Shown piece after piece: positions 1 to 10,479 of a stretch of DNA of 25,123 nucleotides. Position numbers and translations under genes: made by a program. The stretch lies in contig SEYY01018293.1 of the NCBI GenBank assembly GCA_009176605.1, positions 1 to 25,123 on the forward strand, written 5' to 3'. The notes under the pieces were generated by a model. The model was not told where the DNA came from, did no database searches, and saw only the letters and a list, made by a program, of their open reading frames with translations. Numbering within the stretch: position 1 is the stretch's first letter; every line of letters begins with the position of its first letter. This DNA is from Armadillidium nasatum. Its lineage: Eukaryota > Arthropoda > Malacostraca > Isopoda > Armadillidiidae.

Positions 1-1179
1 ATACAATTTACAATTTTCAGGAATATTCATATCAGGAATGAGACTTAAGTCTTGAATATGAAATGCTTAGAATTCATTGGCATGTCGTAATGAATGACAT
101 TTTAGCTTAAAAACATAAAAACTGAAAATCTCTCAAAGGAAACTCATCACTCAGATAATAACCAACCTTTGCTGGAAAGAAACAGATTGCGAAGAAGGGA
201 AGCAATGTCTAAGAAGCAACTCGAAATAAATTCATAGTAGTATACTACGCGCTTTCGAGGGGTGCCAGATTTAGCTACTTTTCGAAAAATCTGGCAACCT
301 AAGCCAAACGGATTTTGATTTGCAAGCAAATCACTCGTCAAATTGACCCACCTCTTTGACACCATTTTGGAGGGTTTCATGAAATTGGGCAACATGGAGG
401 AAATCATATATTGAAGAAGGAGAGAGATCTGGAATAAGGTTCTCTATCCTAGTTATTTAACTCTACTTTAATTTGAATGTCCAATCCTTAGACGTGATTG
501 CGTTGCTCCTTTCTGTTGGTCTTGTGAAATCAAGTCTTCAAGTGTCTCAAATTGGTTTAAGTTTAGTAGAAATTTGAAATAAATAAAAATAAATTCAAAT
601 TCCTCGGTTGGAATCTAAGAGACGTAAACTGCAAAATCTACAAATATCTTTCTTCAACACTTCTAGAGATAAATGCAATCAATTATGATCATTCTGTTAA
701 CCATAAATGATTAAGAAAAAAAAAAAGGTTATTGAAGTTAAGGTTTAAATGAAAGTTGCATTATCTCAATATATAAACGTATAATCTATCCGGCTAAGTT
801 CTCCTATGAAACAATTGAACGTGAACAGTGTAAAATAACTCTTTGATTAGTTTTGTTAGTGAATAATGGATAGGGAAAATAAATAAATAAACTGTAAAAT
901 GAGAAATATAAACTGTGAGAACCCAAAAAAATTTTAATAAAAATAATTTTTTCAAGCAATCCTACACTTTTTTTTATTTATTATTTATTTATTGGTTGAA
1001 CATTAAAATCATTTCTTTAAACTCAACTAATTGTCTTGATCTAAACAATAATATAATAATATAATAATATAATAAATAATCTATCCAAATTCTTCTTATT
1101 CATTGCTCAAGTCATTTGCAGCAGTTTTGTACAAAGTTTTTAAATTAAATCAAGTTGATAAAGAAAACAGCTATCACTT
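1..1179. other. Left-arm intron mirror, no gene
   Basis: Mirror of 19457-20766, the intron downstream of the first visible INO80B exon. It includes a copy of the hairpin found at 20465-20498 (here about 263-296) and of the palindrome GTAGTATACTAC (about 237-248). The clean (ATT)n and (AAAT)n tracts of the right arm appear here as irregular AT-rich runs near 970-995 and 1045-1077. I see no coding exon. The open frame at 147-407 minus has no splice signals or recognisable protein. Confidence 0.6.
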
Positions 1180-1337
1180 TCCTCCAGTTTCCCAGACTCA
1201 ATAGCATCCAACCATCGTTCTTCCTCACCTCAGTGTCCGTATCTTCATCACCCGCCTTCCCACCATCCTTCTTCCTTTTTACCTTTGAAGATGAACTGGT
1301 CTTACCCTTCTCGGATTTGCTTTTAGGAGTTTTAGAC
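1180..1337 (-). pseudogene. Mirror copy of the first INO80B exon
   Basis: Read on minus, this is almost identical to the INO80B exon at 19298-19456. It has the same TTGCAG acceptor and the same Lys/Ser-rich stretch ending in DEDTDTE. It also has the same two-base frame offset before the EEERW segment. The 3' edge is changed: the donor GAGGAG|GTAAGT of the right arm reads GAGGAAAGTG here, so the splice site is lost. No further INO80B exon is present on this side because the window ends first. It is either a broken second copy or an artefact of the inverted repeat. Confidence 0.8.
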
Positions 1338-1589
1338 CTGCAATTATTTTGGAATTAATGTCTCTATATTTTTGTTCAAAGAAATTGAATAAAATATTTT
1401 AATTTGTACAGTAAATTTACTTATTTATTAAGACAGAAATTCTAATGTTATTTTTTCATCTCTTACATAGCTTGTTTTGTTTCTTATAAATATTAATAAA
1501 ATATTGACAAATTTTGATAAAATTTGTAATAAGTAAGAATTAAAAATCTATTTTTTAATATAATAAGAATAAAAGTTTCTTATTTATTA

Positions 1590-4500
1590 ATGAAATAGAA
1601 ATAGGAAATAGAGACAGTTTGAAGCAGGGCTATGGACTGTCCCAGTCCAACAAATATAACTATCAATACTAATACATGCAAAAGACTAGGTCTGTCTTAT
1701 CCCAGTATCAGTTTATCATGCAAAATAAAATAAAAGGCCAGTTTTCATGCAATATTTAATGAATCACCCACTACAAAAAATAAACGCCAATTAGGCTTGG
1801 TCATAGGTGATCTAAAAATACAAAATACCACCAATTTGGCTTAGTCAAGTTATTAATACCTAAACCACCATATATATATCCAGCCCCTTTTAAATTTGAC
1901 AAGAGATCAATCAAATTTTGTGCAGTCATTCCAAAATTAAACTCTATTCTGAAAGAGTATTTCTTAGATCGAGATGGCATGGCTTCTTTTTATTTTCTTA
2001 TCATGTCCTCTGTTTCTTTCCATGGTCCACTATAAGTATTTTCAATCTCTGTATTACTGCAGATGCAAATATTTTGTAACTGTATCATATCCCTCTAGAA
2101 CCTCTTTCACGAAAAATTCCAATCTTCAACCTCTCTTTATTTTTTCAAATTTCATCTTTTGTTGACGTTTTCTCTCTCTAGCATATTATGTTTTTCTTAA
2201 TAAAGCCAAACCTGTGCCTAACATGGCGATATATTATTGTTTTCCTCTTTTATTTAATCATTGTGTTATTTACCTAGCATCTATTGGTCTATTCCTAGCT
2301 TCTAAACATGATTACCACTTCAGATTCTGCTAATAACAACCTTTTCTTGCCACAGTCTCAAGCACTCCCCTTCATTTCATAATAAATCTTCATTTGAGTA
2401 ACCTAATGTAGAACTTTACATTTTTTACTATTAAGTTCATTGCACCCTCTGCCAATAAGAAGTCTATCTAGATCACTTGAAGCTTATCTCCATCATATTC
2501 TTACTGAGGTAACCATTTGGTGTCATCAGCAACTAGAAACCACATTTAAGCTTTGTCTAAATATTTATATAATAAGAAACAAAGTGATCCATACAGACCT
2601 TGTGGGACCCACTCTTCACCGTTTCCCATATGATTATTACCATTAAGTAATACACTGCCTTCTGTTCTTTAACACTCTTTAATCCAATTGTGTACATACC
2701 ATCTATACCACACTGCAAATTTGCATCAGCCTACATGGGTACTTATCAAAAGCTTGCTAAAGTCTAATATATACATCAACTGATCACCCTGTCTATACAT
2801 TCTGAATATATTCATAAATTCTAGTAGTTTGTCTGACTACTACCTTTTTAAACCATGCTGAGTTATACAGTATCTTATCATCAAATGTTCTTATAGATTT
2901 TCAGTAACTTTCCAAATTTTCACACCAGAAACTAACTGGCTATAGTTCCCAAATCTTCCTACTACCTTTTAAAAATGGGACCACATATGCATTTTCCAGT
3001 CATCAGGTACCTCTCCAAAGCAATAGATCGCTTAAAATCAAATACAGTGCTTTGCAATACTGATATCCCAATTTATTTCCATATACACCATCTGACCGCT
3101 GCCTTACATATGTTCTAGTAAGTTTAATTCATTTAACTCATTTCAAATGCTTCACACTATTCATTACATTATACTAGAACTTTATCCTAATGCTATCACT
3201 TTCGCAGTAAACACTGAGCAAATAAGCGTTGAAAATATTAACCAATTCTATTGAGCTTACTAATTTCCATAATTTAATGGCAATTCTATCTTCTTTTATT
3301 TAAACTAAAAACTTTTTCAGGTTTATCTGTTCTTGCCAATTAATTTCTGCCATTCTCTTGCTCTTCTTATTGACTGGTTAAGTTCATTCCTATTCTCTTA
3401 TAATGTTCAAATCTTCCCCCTGCTCCTACTTTGAACATTTTAAAAATCTACGCTTTCACTGATTTTCTCTTTTATTCTCTACTCCACAATTAGGTTTTTA
3501 TTTGCCACCCTAATGGATTATCTTTAAAACACACAGACTGAATGAAGCAATATTTCCTTGAAGATTCCCACATGATGAAACAATTCTGACCATCAAACTC
3601 CTTATCCCAGTCAATGTCATTGAGCATTGCTCGGAATTTGCTAAAATCTCCGTTTCTGAAATCAATATCTTTTTCCCATTGACTGCAATTTGGGCCAGAC
3701 CTCATATTCCAGTTAAATCTAATAATATAGTGATCACTAGCTCCTAAAGTCTCCCCAACTTCGATATCATTCACCATATTCTCATCATTTGTTATTAAAT
3801 CAACAATGCCGCATGCCTTGCGGTTCTTGAACATCTGACTCAAAAAGTGTATAAATACATTTAAATACTGAACTTTATAACTATGCTACTAAAGTATTCC
3901 ATCAATGTCTGGAATTAAATACCCTAATGACTACTTTGAATTATTTCACACGCACTTTGATTTCCTCACATATCTTCATTAACTTGACTCTGACAGGAGC
4001 TCTATAAAATGCTCTATCCTGTATGATTATTAACATAGAATATCTACCCACGAGATCACATCCGATTGTTTAATGTCAGCATAACACGATTCAATATTGC
4101 TTTTAACAAGAGTGCTACACCTCCACCATTCTTCCTCTACGTTGGTATAGGTAAAATGAGTATCTCTATTTCATATTCCTGTAGGAATCTCGTAAGGCCT
4201 ATTTACCCATGCTTCAGTAATGCAAATAATGTCAAGATTCTCCTTTATAATATAACTTGTCAACTCATCTTTTTTGTTTCTAAGGCTCTGGGAATTTCTG
4301 AAAAAACATTTCATACTAAACATGTCCTTATATATATCCTTACCATCTTGATTTCTATTATTGTCTCCATATTTAATAATAGGTCCACATTGTAAAGCAC
4401 TTCTATTTTTATATTCATACCACCATCAGTTCCACCATCAGTATTAAAATCACCATCTCCACAATTAGCAGTGTGAATATTATGCCCTTCACCTCTACCC

Positions 4501-5350
4501 TTACCTAGTTTCCTGGCAGACATCTCTGAAGCCTGTGACTTAGAAGCTGCACACCCTCTCGACTAAGGTGAACTCTTTCTCTTGCAAACAGATTCTTGTC
4601 CTGAAACTCTTCCCAGTGATCTAAAAATCCAATATCTCTGCTAAACATAAATTCCTAACCCTTTCATTTACACAAAAGGCCTACTTTCCCATTCTAGCCC
4701 TGCTCCCAACCTAGGTAAAATACCTGACACTATGCATTTCCTACACTTACTTTCAGTCTTTCAATCAAATTCCTATGTTGCTAAAGTTTCCTCTGACTTT
4801 CTATGAACTATATCCAACATGTACAATCACTCTTGCATTCACATTCGTATCTGCAATCTCTTATCTATTCTGTCCACAATATCTTTACTCGTGCACCTGG
4901 ATACATACTCGCTTCGTTTCCTTTTTCCGTATTTCTAAACTCCTATCAAATATCGTATCTGAGAGTACCAAATAATGCCTCAGTCTCTCTTGGGAAACCC
5001 ACTACAACTGGCCATTCAGATTCTCCCATCAGAAAGACAGCTAAACCTGTTACTGCAGTCACAGGTCTAGTGTCCCTCTGACCTAATTTTATTACTCCTT
5101 TCTCTACAAACTCATCTATCGCAGTCCTATCTGCATTATAGCTCCCCTCACAAAATCCTGCTAGGTGAGTCACTAGTCTATTGCCCCATTTACATACCTG
5201 CCCCTCCTACTTCTCTACATGACCCTAGTCAACTAATACTACTAGCTAACTTCTACCACCTCCTTCTCAGCTCAGATACCCATTGCTAACCTACCTACCT
5301 AGTTTCAAAGACTCAGACCTTTCATTTTTTCATCTCATCCAACTCATTCT
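1590..5350 (-). mobile_element. Mirror copy of the CR1-clade LINE, heavily indel-damaged
   Basis: On minus, this interval follows the element at 14.85-19.02 kb, but hundreds of bases shorter. Recognisable parts are the esterase-ORF end with DGVHLS-like HLSREG near 4560-4600, the endonuclease around 3700-4400, and RT sequence from about 3250 down to 1900. One piece is better than its partner: near 3725 the frame reads SDHYIIRF without the extra T present at about 16566. Another piece, 4617-4648, has sequence replaced in the right copy. The 3' 8-bp repeats are degraded to CTATTTCCTATTTC-like sequence at 1590-1611. No long frame survives, so this copy could not encode an active protein. Confidence 0.8.
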
Positions 5351-5887
5351 CATAGAACAATTTTATATTACTTTAGAGACCTATCGATTTATCATAAACT
5401 GAACTACCGAATTGCCATAAAAGAGGCCTAACTATACAAGAATTTGCTGTAAAAGGCAAGACACAAGAACGTTTGCATGACTTGTAGCCTAGGGCTAATT
5501 AATGTATAAAATTCGATTAATTAAATATCGACATAAAAAATATCGAATCGAAAAATCTCCACCTAGCATATATATATTATAACTTTGTTTTTAAATATAT
5601 TATAATATATATATAATATATATTATATATATATATTAAACGTGTTTTTTGAACTTGATTTGTTATATTTAGTCATAGATATAAAGAAAATTGAAATGAA
5701 GAGATCAAAGTGAAATTAATATTAGAACTTATTTTATGTTGTTAGATTATTTCTTCAATTTTTATTTTTTCATTTTATTTTATAAATAAATATTGAATTT
5801 TAAAATTTAATGCAAGACCTGATAATTTATAGCTCTATACTGTAGTTATCGATAGTTGTATTTCAGTTATAACAGGCTGAAAAACTC

Positions 5888-5919
<32 letters not shown>

Positions 5920-6896
5920 GTAGATCTTGCTCAATTTTTTTCTTTCGAGAGTGAAAAAATTTTTTTTTTAATACGAAATACGAAGGTGAAATGGTCTAAA
6001 ATAAATTATCTCAGTTAATTGATGTGTAGGAAATTATTTTGTACATTAAATCACCAAAAAATTAACAACTGTAATTTAACTTTAATGGGTATTTCATATA
6101 ACTGCATACCAAGTTAATGTATCTCATGGAGGGAATGTACAAAATTTTATGGCTATTTTTGGAGGTAAAGGAGGAAATAATCCTCTGATGCTGAAACTGC
6201 AACCTTGTAGTGCAAGCCAAATGATAATACCCTAATGTCTACAATGTATTGTAAATGACGTAGTTATACTTAGTTAATTTTTAAAATTTTTTGTGATTTA
6301 GTGTATTAAATCTTTTTCTGTGCCTAAATTAACCGAAAAAATTTGATTTCAAACTATTTCGCTTTATATTTTTGAAATTAAAAAAATGCTCCTGTGCCTC
6401 TAGATTACCTAGACTAGCTCTGGCTCCTTCACTTTAAAATAATCTGGCTCTGATTTGAACCCAAACACCAGATCCCCTTCATTTCATAAAGTTTTTTATT
6501 ATTCCGTTTCTGGTTCTAAACTCTTGACAGTAACGTTATTAAAATTTTAAATTCAATATCTGTTGTTACAAAATTATAGGTGCCTTTTCCTGGTATCAAT
6601 ACATTAAAGTTAAACATAAAAAAAAAAATTAATATCCAACTCAGGTTTATTAGACATTAATTAAACCTATCAGTTTTCATTATTTGTTAATAAATTAGAA
6701 GGTAAAAATTTGTACCTTAATATCATTGATTTTTGAAAGGTCTGATGTCTTGCTTAAGGAGTTTTAAATTAAATTTTTAAAAATCCTACTCTCTAAAGAG
6801 ATTATAATAATATAGGTCATTGTGTTCCATATTGTGATTCTAAAGTTGTTGAATAAAGATTGGTTTAATTTGAAAAATAATAATTTAATCCTTCAG
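5351..6896. other. Left-arm spacer between the LINE and CRTC-like exon mirrors
   Basis: AT-rich non-coding mirror of 13119-14850. It holds an alternating AT tract at about 5570-5637 and a 26-base T-run at 5894-5919. In the right arm the place of that T-run is taken by complex sequence. CTGGCTCTG-type text near 6410-6450 is matched at 13600-13660. No coding exon is seen. Confidence 0.5.
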
Positions 6897-6994
6897 CCAG
6901 GTTATAATCAGCAGCAGCAGAAAAATGTGGTGATCATCATGACCCTCACAGTTACAAGACTGCGATCGTTCTTTACCTGACTTTTCATTATTAC
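6897..6994 (+). pseudogene. Damaged mirror of the CRTC-like exon 13118-13002
   Basis: The CTTCAG acceptor before 6897 and the GTATGC donor after 6994 are kept, and the central CAG run (QQQQ) is intact. The exon is only 98 bases against 117 in the right arm. The losses are scattered small deletions after the Gln/His stretch that destroy the frame. Loss inside an exon that is clean in the other arm fits sequence error or decay without selection. Confidence 0.75.
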
Positions 6995-8136
6995 GTATGC
7001 ACATTAAATTACATTATAGTTCTTTCTAAATTTTAATTTTACTCCTTTATTTGTGAAGTGGCTCTCTTCTTTTTACGGCATGCTTTATAAAGTTTATTAT
7101 ATAATATATATTATATATATATTATAATATATATAAAAATAATATATATATATATATATATATAATATATATGTAACACTGGAATAAGATGTCATTACAA
7201 AGAAAATATATATATTAAAGATTGGAGAATTTTTAAATAACCATTGTGGTAGAATTAAATGAAATGAAAATATTTTAGTCCTTGCTGTAAACACCAATGA
7301 CCATCAGTTATAGTGACCATGTCTTTCAAAACTATTGCTGTTTTCATCAGAATATTTCATTTTCTTCTGTTATTTTTATTTTCCATTTGTTTGTCAAAAA
7401 TTAATGATAAAGGAAGTATAGGCCTATTAGAATCCTAAAGTTACCTAAACTGAGGTGAAATTGTTTTGGTTGCAGTTGGGGTCATTTGTTATATGGCTAA
7501 AGTAAATTTTTTTTTCCTCACATTAAATTTTGGGCTTGTCAGTAGTTGGAACACTTAAGACTTTAAATATTAATATGCATGTAATTTAAGTTTGAACTTG
7601 AATTTTATAAAGAATCTGTATTACTAGAGACACATATTAGTTTCAGAATTGAATCTTTTTAAGAAATATTTGTATGTATCCAAGTGACGTGATATAAGCT
7701 ATAAAATGTGTACATTTATATTATTATTGTTATAGTGAGGAACTATACCTGGTTATGTTTAATAGGTTTTGATTTGTTTTTGAGAGTTTATTAAAACTAA
7801 TGTAGTAAATATTTTGGTTCTTATGATGAAGCATGAAATTTGTTAATCTGTAATATATTCTCAGTTCGTTCTTCATTACTGCTTGATGGATATTTACTAT
7901 TGTATACAATAATTCAAATGATGTGTGATTTTTTGACAGATATAACTGTTCAGTTTACATAAAGCAATTTATATAAAAAGTTAAAACTAATTTTGAGCTT
8001 TCTTTTGAAAGAAAAAGAAATAATAGGGAATTATTACTTAATTTTTTTATCTTGGGTTTTAAGGTTCTAATTGAGGCATGGAAATAAATTTGAACTTACT
8101 ATTGAAAAGTGCCCAGTTTAAAAAAAAAATTAATAG

Positions 8137-8228
<92 letters not shown>

Positions 8229-9226
8229 TTTTTTATTTTTTTTTCATTTTTGAAAAAGATATTCTTATAATATTTATTTTTTATTCATAATATTTCATAC
8301 TATTTAATCTTTCTAATCATAGAGTTGTGTTTATACTATGCATGTTTGTATGTGTATCCCTTCCCAATTTTAAATCAATTCTATGTGGGATCCGTTAAAA
8401 AAATTTCTTTTGTGTCTTGTATTACTTAAAAAAAATTTATACATTATTACTACATAAATAAAATGATGGTTTAGAGTAAAGATTTTTTTAAGGATTTGAT
8501 TTAACTTTGTGGTTAATATTGGGAAGGTAATATAATATATTGAAATTGAAATATATTGATAATTATATCAAGGTTGAAATTTTTCCTTATGAATTAAAGT
8601 TTTTTTTTTATATTATTATATTATTATTATTATGATATTTTATTTCTATATTTATACCATGAAAGGAAGTGCTATTAGCTGTGTAAAAGAAATTGATATG
8701 CATATTTTAGCTCCAATTTTAAATTACTTACCATTCTATTAAATTTAAGAAATACTTTGATCCTATATGTTACTTGTCAAGAAACAAATTGAATGTTTAA
8801 TTTGTGTGTGCAATGTTAAAATTTTATAAACTTTTAGTTTTAAAAAAAAGCAGCATAGTGCTGTATATGTATTGAGCAACATATGTATAATATTCATAGC
8901 AAATTTTAAAGATTTTATTTATTGTAAAAAGCTGTTAGTTTTATAGTATATTTAAGTGGTACTTCCGAATAATTGCATTTTTTCAGTAGAAGTAATTTTG
9001 GTTTGAGAAATATTTTACGTTAAACTTTAAAATTAGAATTTTAAATACATTTTAAAAATTGGCATTTTTTTTTTATTTTAATTTTTTAATGTGATAAATT
9101 TTTACTTTAAACTTCCCAGCCACTTTCGATTTTGTTGCTTTGAAATTTATTCCCATACTTTATTTTTATTATTCCTTTGTATGTTGCTTGCAGTTTTTTT
9201 ACATTTCTAATTATTTTGCTTTCCAG
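6995..9226. other. Left-arm intron mirror with AT and poly-T tracts
   Basis: Mirror of the 10480-13001 intron. It contains an alternating AT region (about 7096-7177) and an 88-base pure T-run at 8139-8226 followed by broken T-runs. In the right arm, about 150 bases of ordinary mixed sequence lie at the corresponding place (about 11580-11730). No exon is visible. The poly-Phe and Ile-Tyr open frames here are simple-repeat translations. Confidence 0.6.
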
Positions 9227-9268
9227 CAAAATAGACCGTCAGGATACTACTGCCAATATCCTCAGCAG
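9227..9268 (+). pseudogene. Intact mirror of the 42-base CRTC-like exon
   Basis: Identical over all 42 bases to the exon at 10479-10438, with the same TTCCAG acceptor and a GT donor. It would encode QNRPSGYYCQYPQQ. It is called a pseudogene copy because its neighbours at 6897-6994 and 9449-9658 are frame-broken. The perfect match next to badly damaged exons shows that divergence between the arms is patchy. Confidence 0.75.
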
Positions 9269-9448
9269 GTATTTTTAATGTGACAATACAAATATTAATA
9301 AATAAATAGATGAAGTTAATATTTCTTTCTTTTTAAAGTTTTAATGTGAAGCTTATATTACTTTTGTGATCTAAGTATCTTGAAATATTCTCATTTTTAA
9401 TCTATTGCGTCAGAGTTTGTGAGTGAAGTAAACACATATCTTTTATAG

Positions 9449-9658
9449 GGAGCTGTAGTGATTGATTTCTTACTAAAATGGAGTGCTAGTGCAGTAGAAC
9501 TACAACATATTGGGAACAGGCAGACTCATCTTCTCTTCACCCATCACTCACAGTGTTGCCCACAGACACGTCCTTAACCCGCCAGACATGTTATCTCGAT
9601 CAGTTCAGATTCTTCTCTCACAGACAGCATATCAAACAATTATTGGTGGTATCGTAAG
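9449..9658 (+). pseudogene. Damaged mirror of the CRTC-like exon 10234-9988
   Basis: The TTATAG acceptor and AAG|GT donor are recognisable, but the exon is 210 bases against 247. Many losses remove one base from a doublet, as where right-arm AACCTAC reads AACTAC. The reading frame is lost repeatedly. This is the clearest place to see the one-sided deletion bias, because the right-arm exon is fully open. Confidence 0.8.
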
Positions 9659-9805
9659 GTATAACAGTTAACTTTTTTAGGTTTAAGTTGAATTATTGTA
9701 TTTATAAACATAGATTATAAGCTGGAAGAGATGACTTAGCTTTTACTCTTATATTGTTTTTGAATACTAAAACTTAATTTATGTGAATAAAAAAAAACTG
9801 TCTTA

Positions 9806-9833
9806 TTACGTAACACTAATATGTTAGAAAGTT
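9806..9833. other. Loop at the palindrome centre
   Basis: Twenty-eight bases separate the perfectly paired ACTGTCTTA (9797-9805) and TAAGACAGT (9834-9842). The stem continues outward through an A-run/T-run and matched sequence with few mismatches. No tandem repeat, transposon end or gene marks the turning point, so nothing in the sequence explains why the symmetry starts here. A short featureless loop is usual both for fold-back artefacts and for young palindromes. Confidence 0.9.
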
Positions 9834-9987
9834 TAAGACAGTTTTTTTTTATTCACAATAAATTAAGTTTTAGTATTCAAAAACAATATAAGAGTAAAAG
9901 CTAAGTCATCTCTTCCAGGCTTATAATCTATGTTTATAAAATACAATAATTCAACTTAAACCTAAAAAAGTTGAACTAAGTTATTAC

Positions 9988-10234
9988 CTTTACGATAACC
10001 ACCAATAATTTTGTTTTGATATGCTGTCTGGTGAAGAGAAGAATCTGAACTTGATCGAGATAACATGTCTGGCGGGGTTAAGTGACTGTGTCTGTGGGCA
10101 ACACTGTGAGGTGATGTGGTCTGAAGAGAAGGATGAGGTCTGCCTGTTCCCAATATTGTTGTAGGTTCTACTGCACTAGCACCTCCACTTGACGAATACA
10201 TTTGAGTAAGAGTAATCAAATCACTAACAGCTCC
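9988..10234 (-). CDS. Exon of a CRTC-like coactivator gene (82 codons plus 1 base)
   Basis: The exon runs from a TTTTATAG acceptor to a GTAATA donor, is open throughout, and starts in phase 0 after the 42-base exon. It encodes a Ser/Thr/His-rich, low-complexity segment beginning GAVSDLITLTQMYSSSGG and ending IIGGYRK. Within it, LSRSSSDSSLHQT fits the SIK/AMPK consensus (hydrophobic at -5, Arg at -3, Ser, Leu at +4). It resembles the phospho-regulated 14-3-3 site RTSSDSALHTS of CRTC proteins, the CREB-regulated transcription coactivators that shuttle between cytoplasm and nucleus. The donor is phase 1 and the next exon should lie further left, but the palindrome centre at 9820 intervenes, so the gene is cut here. 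The family call rests mainly on this motif; another Ser-rich regulator is possible. Confidence 0.6.
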
Positions 10235-10437
10235 CTATAAAAGAAAAATTGTGTTTACTTCACATCACAAACTACTGACGCAAATAGATTAAAAATGAGA
10301 TATAATTTCAAAGATCACTTAGATCACAAAAGATAATATAAAGCATTCAACATTTAAAACTTTAAAAAGCAAAAGAAATATTTAACTATCATCTATTTCT
10401 TTTATTAATATTTGTATTGTACACATTCAAAAATTAC

Positions 10438-10479
10438 CTGCTGAGGATATTGGCAGTAGTATCCTGACGGTCTATTTTG
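10438..10479 (-). CDS. Micro-exon of the CRTC-like gene (14 codons)
   Basis: A 42-base exon between a polypyrimidine-rich TTTGCTTTCCAG acceptor and a CAGCAG|GTAATT donor. It encodes QNRPSGYYCQYPQQ and is in phase 0 at both ends, so it joins the exons on either side without breaking the frame. Because it is a multiple of three, it could also be skipped without a frameshift, which would suit alternative splicing. It is perfectly conserved in the left arm. The Tyr/Gln/Pro-rich composition matches its neighbours; no catalytic motif is present. Confidence 0.65.

Larger units (their letters stand above)
1..9805. repeat. Left arm of a giant inverted repeat (damaged mirror of 9834-20766)
   Basis: The reverse complement of this arm follows 9834-20766 in order from end to end. 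Matched points (left/right) are 9797-9805/9834-9842, 9449/10234, 9227/10479, 6897/13118, 5488/14700, 1971/18583, 21/20740 and 1-11/20756-20766. The coordinate sum grows steadily from 19639 at the centre to about 20761 at the window edge, so this arm has lost about 1.1 kb net. Most losses are one or two bases from short runs, for example CC to C and AAA to AA in the mirror of the 10234-9988 exon. Some patches are nearly perfect, such as 1185-1345 and 9227-9268. The arm continues beyond base 1. It could be a real duplicated palindrome or an assembly/read artefact; the deletion bias favours the latter. Confidence 0.95.

Noticed and set aside
147..407. 86-codon open frame on minus in the left arm
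   Set aside because: It is interrupted in the mirror copy (20360-20620), has no recognisable domain and lies inside the INO80B intron mirror.
8078..8290. Open frame with a long run of phenylalanine
   Set aside because: It is a translation of the poly-T tract, has no protein context, and the mirror arm lacks it.
9962..10219. 85-codon open frame as a complete small protein
   Set aside because: Acceptor and donor sites bound it, it extends five codons upstream to the acceptor, and it joins the neighbouring exons in phase.
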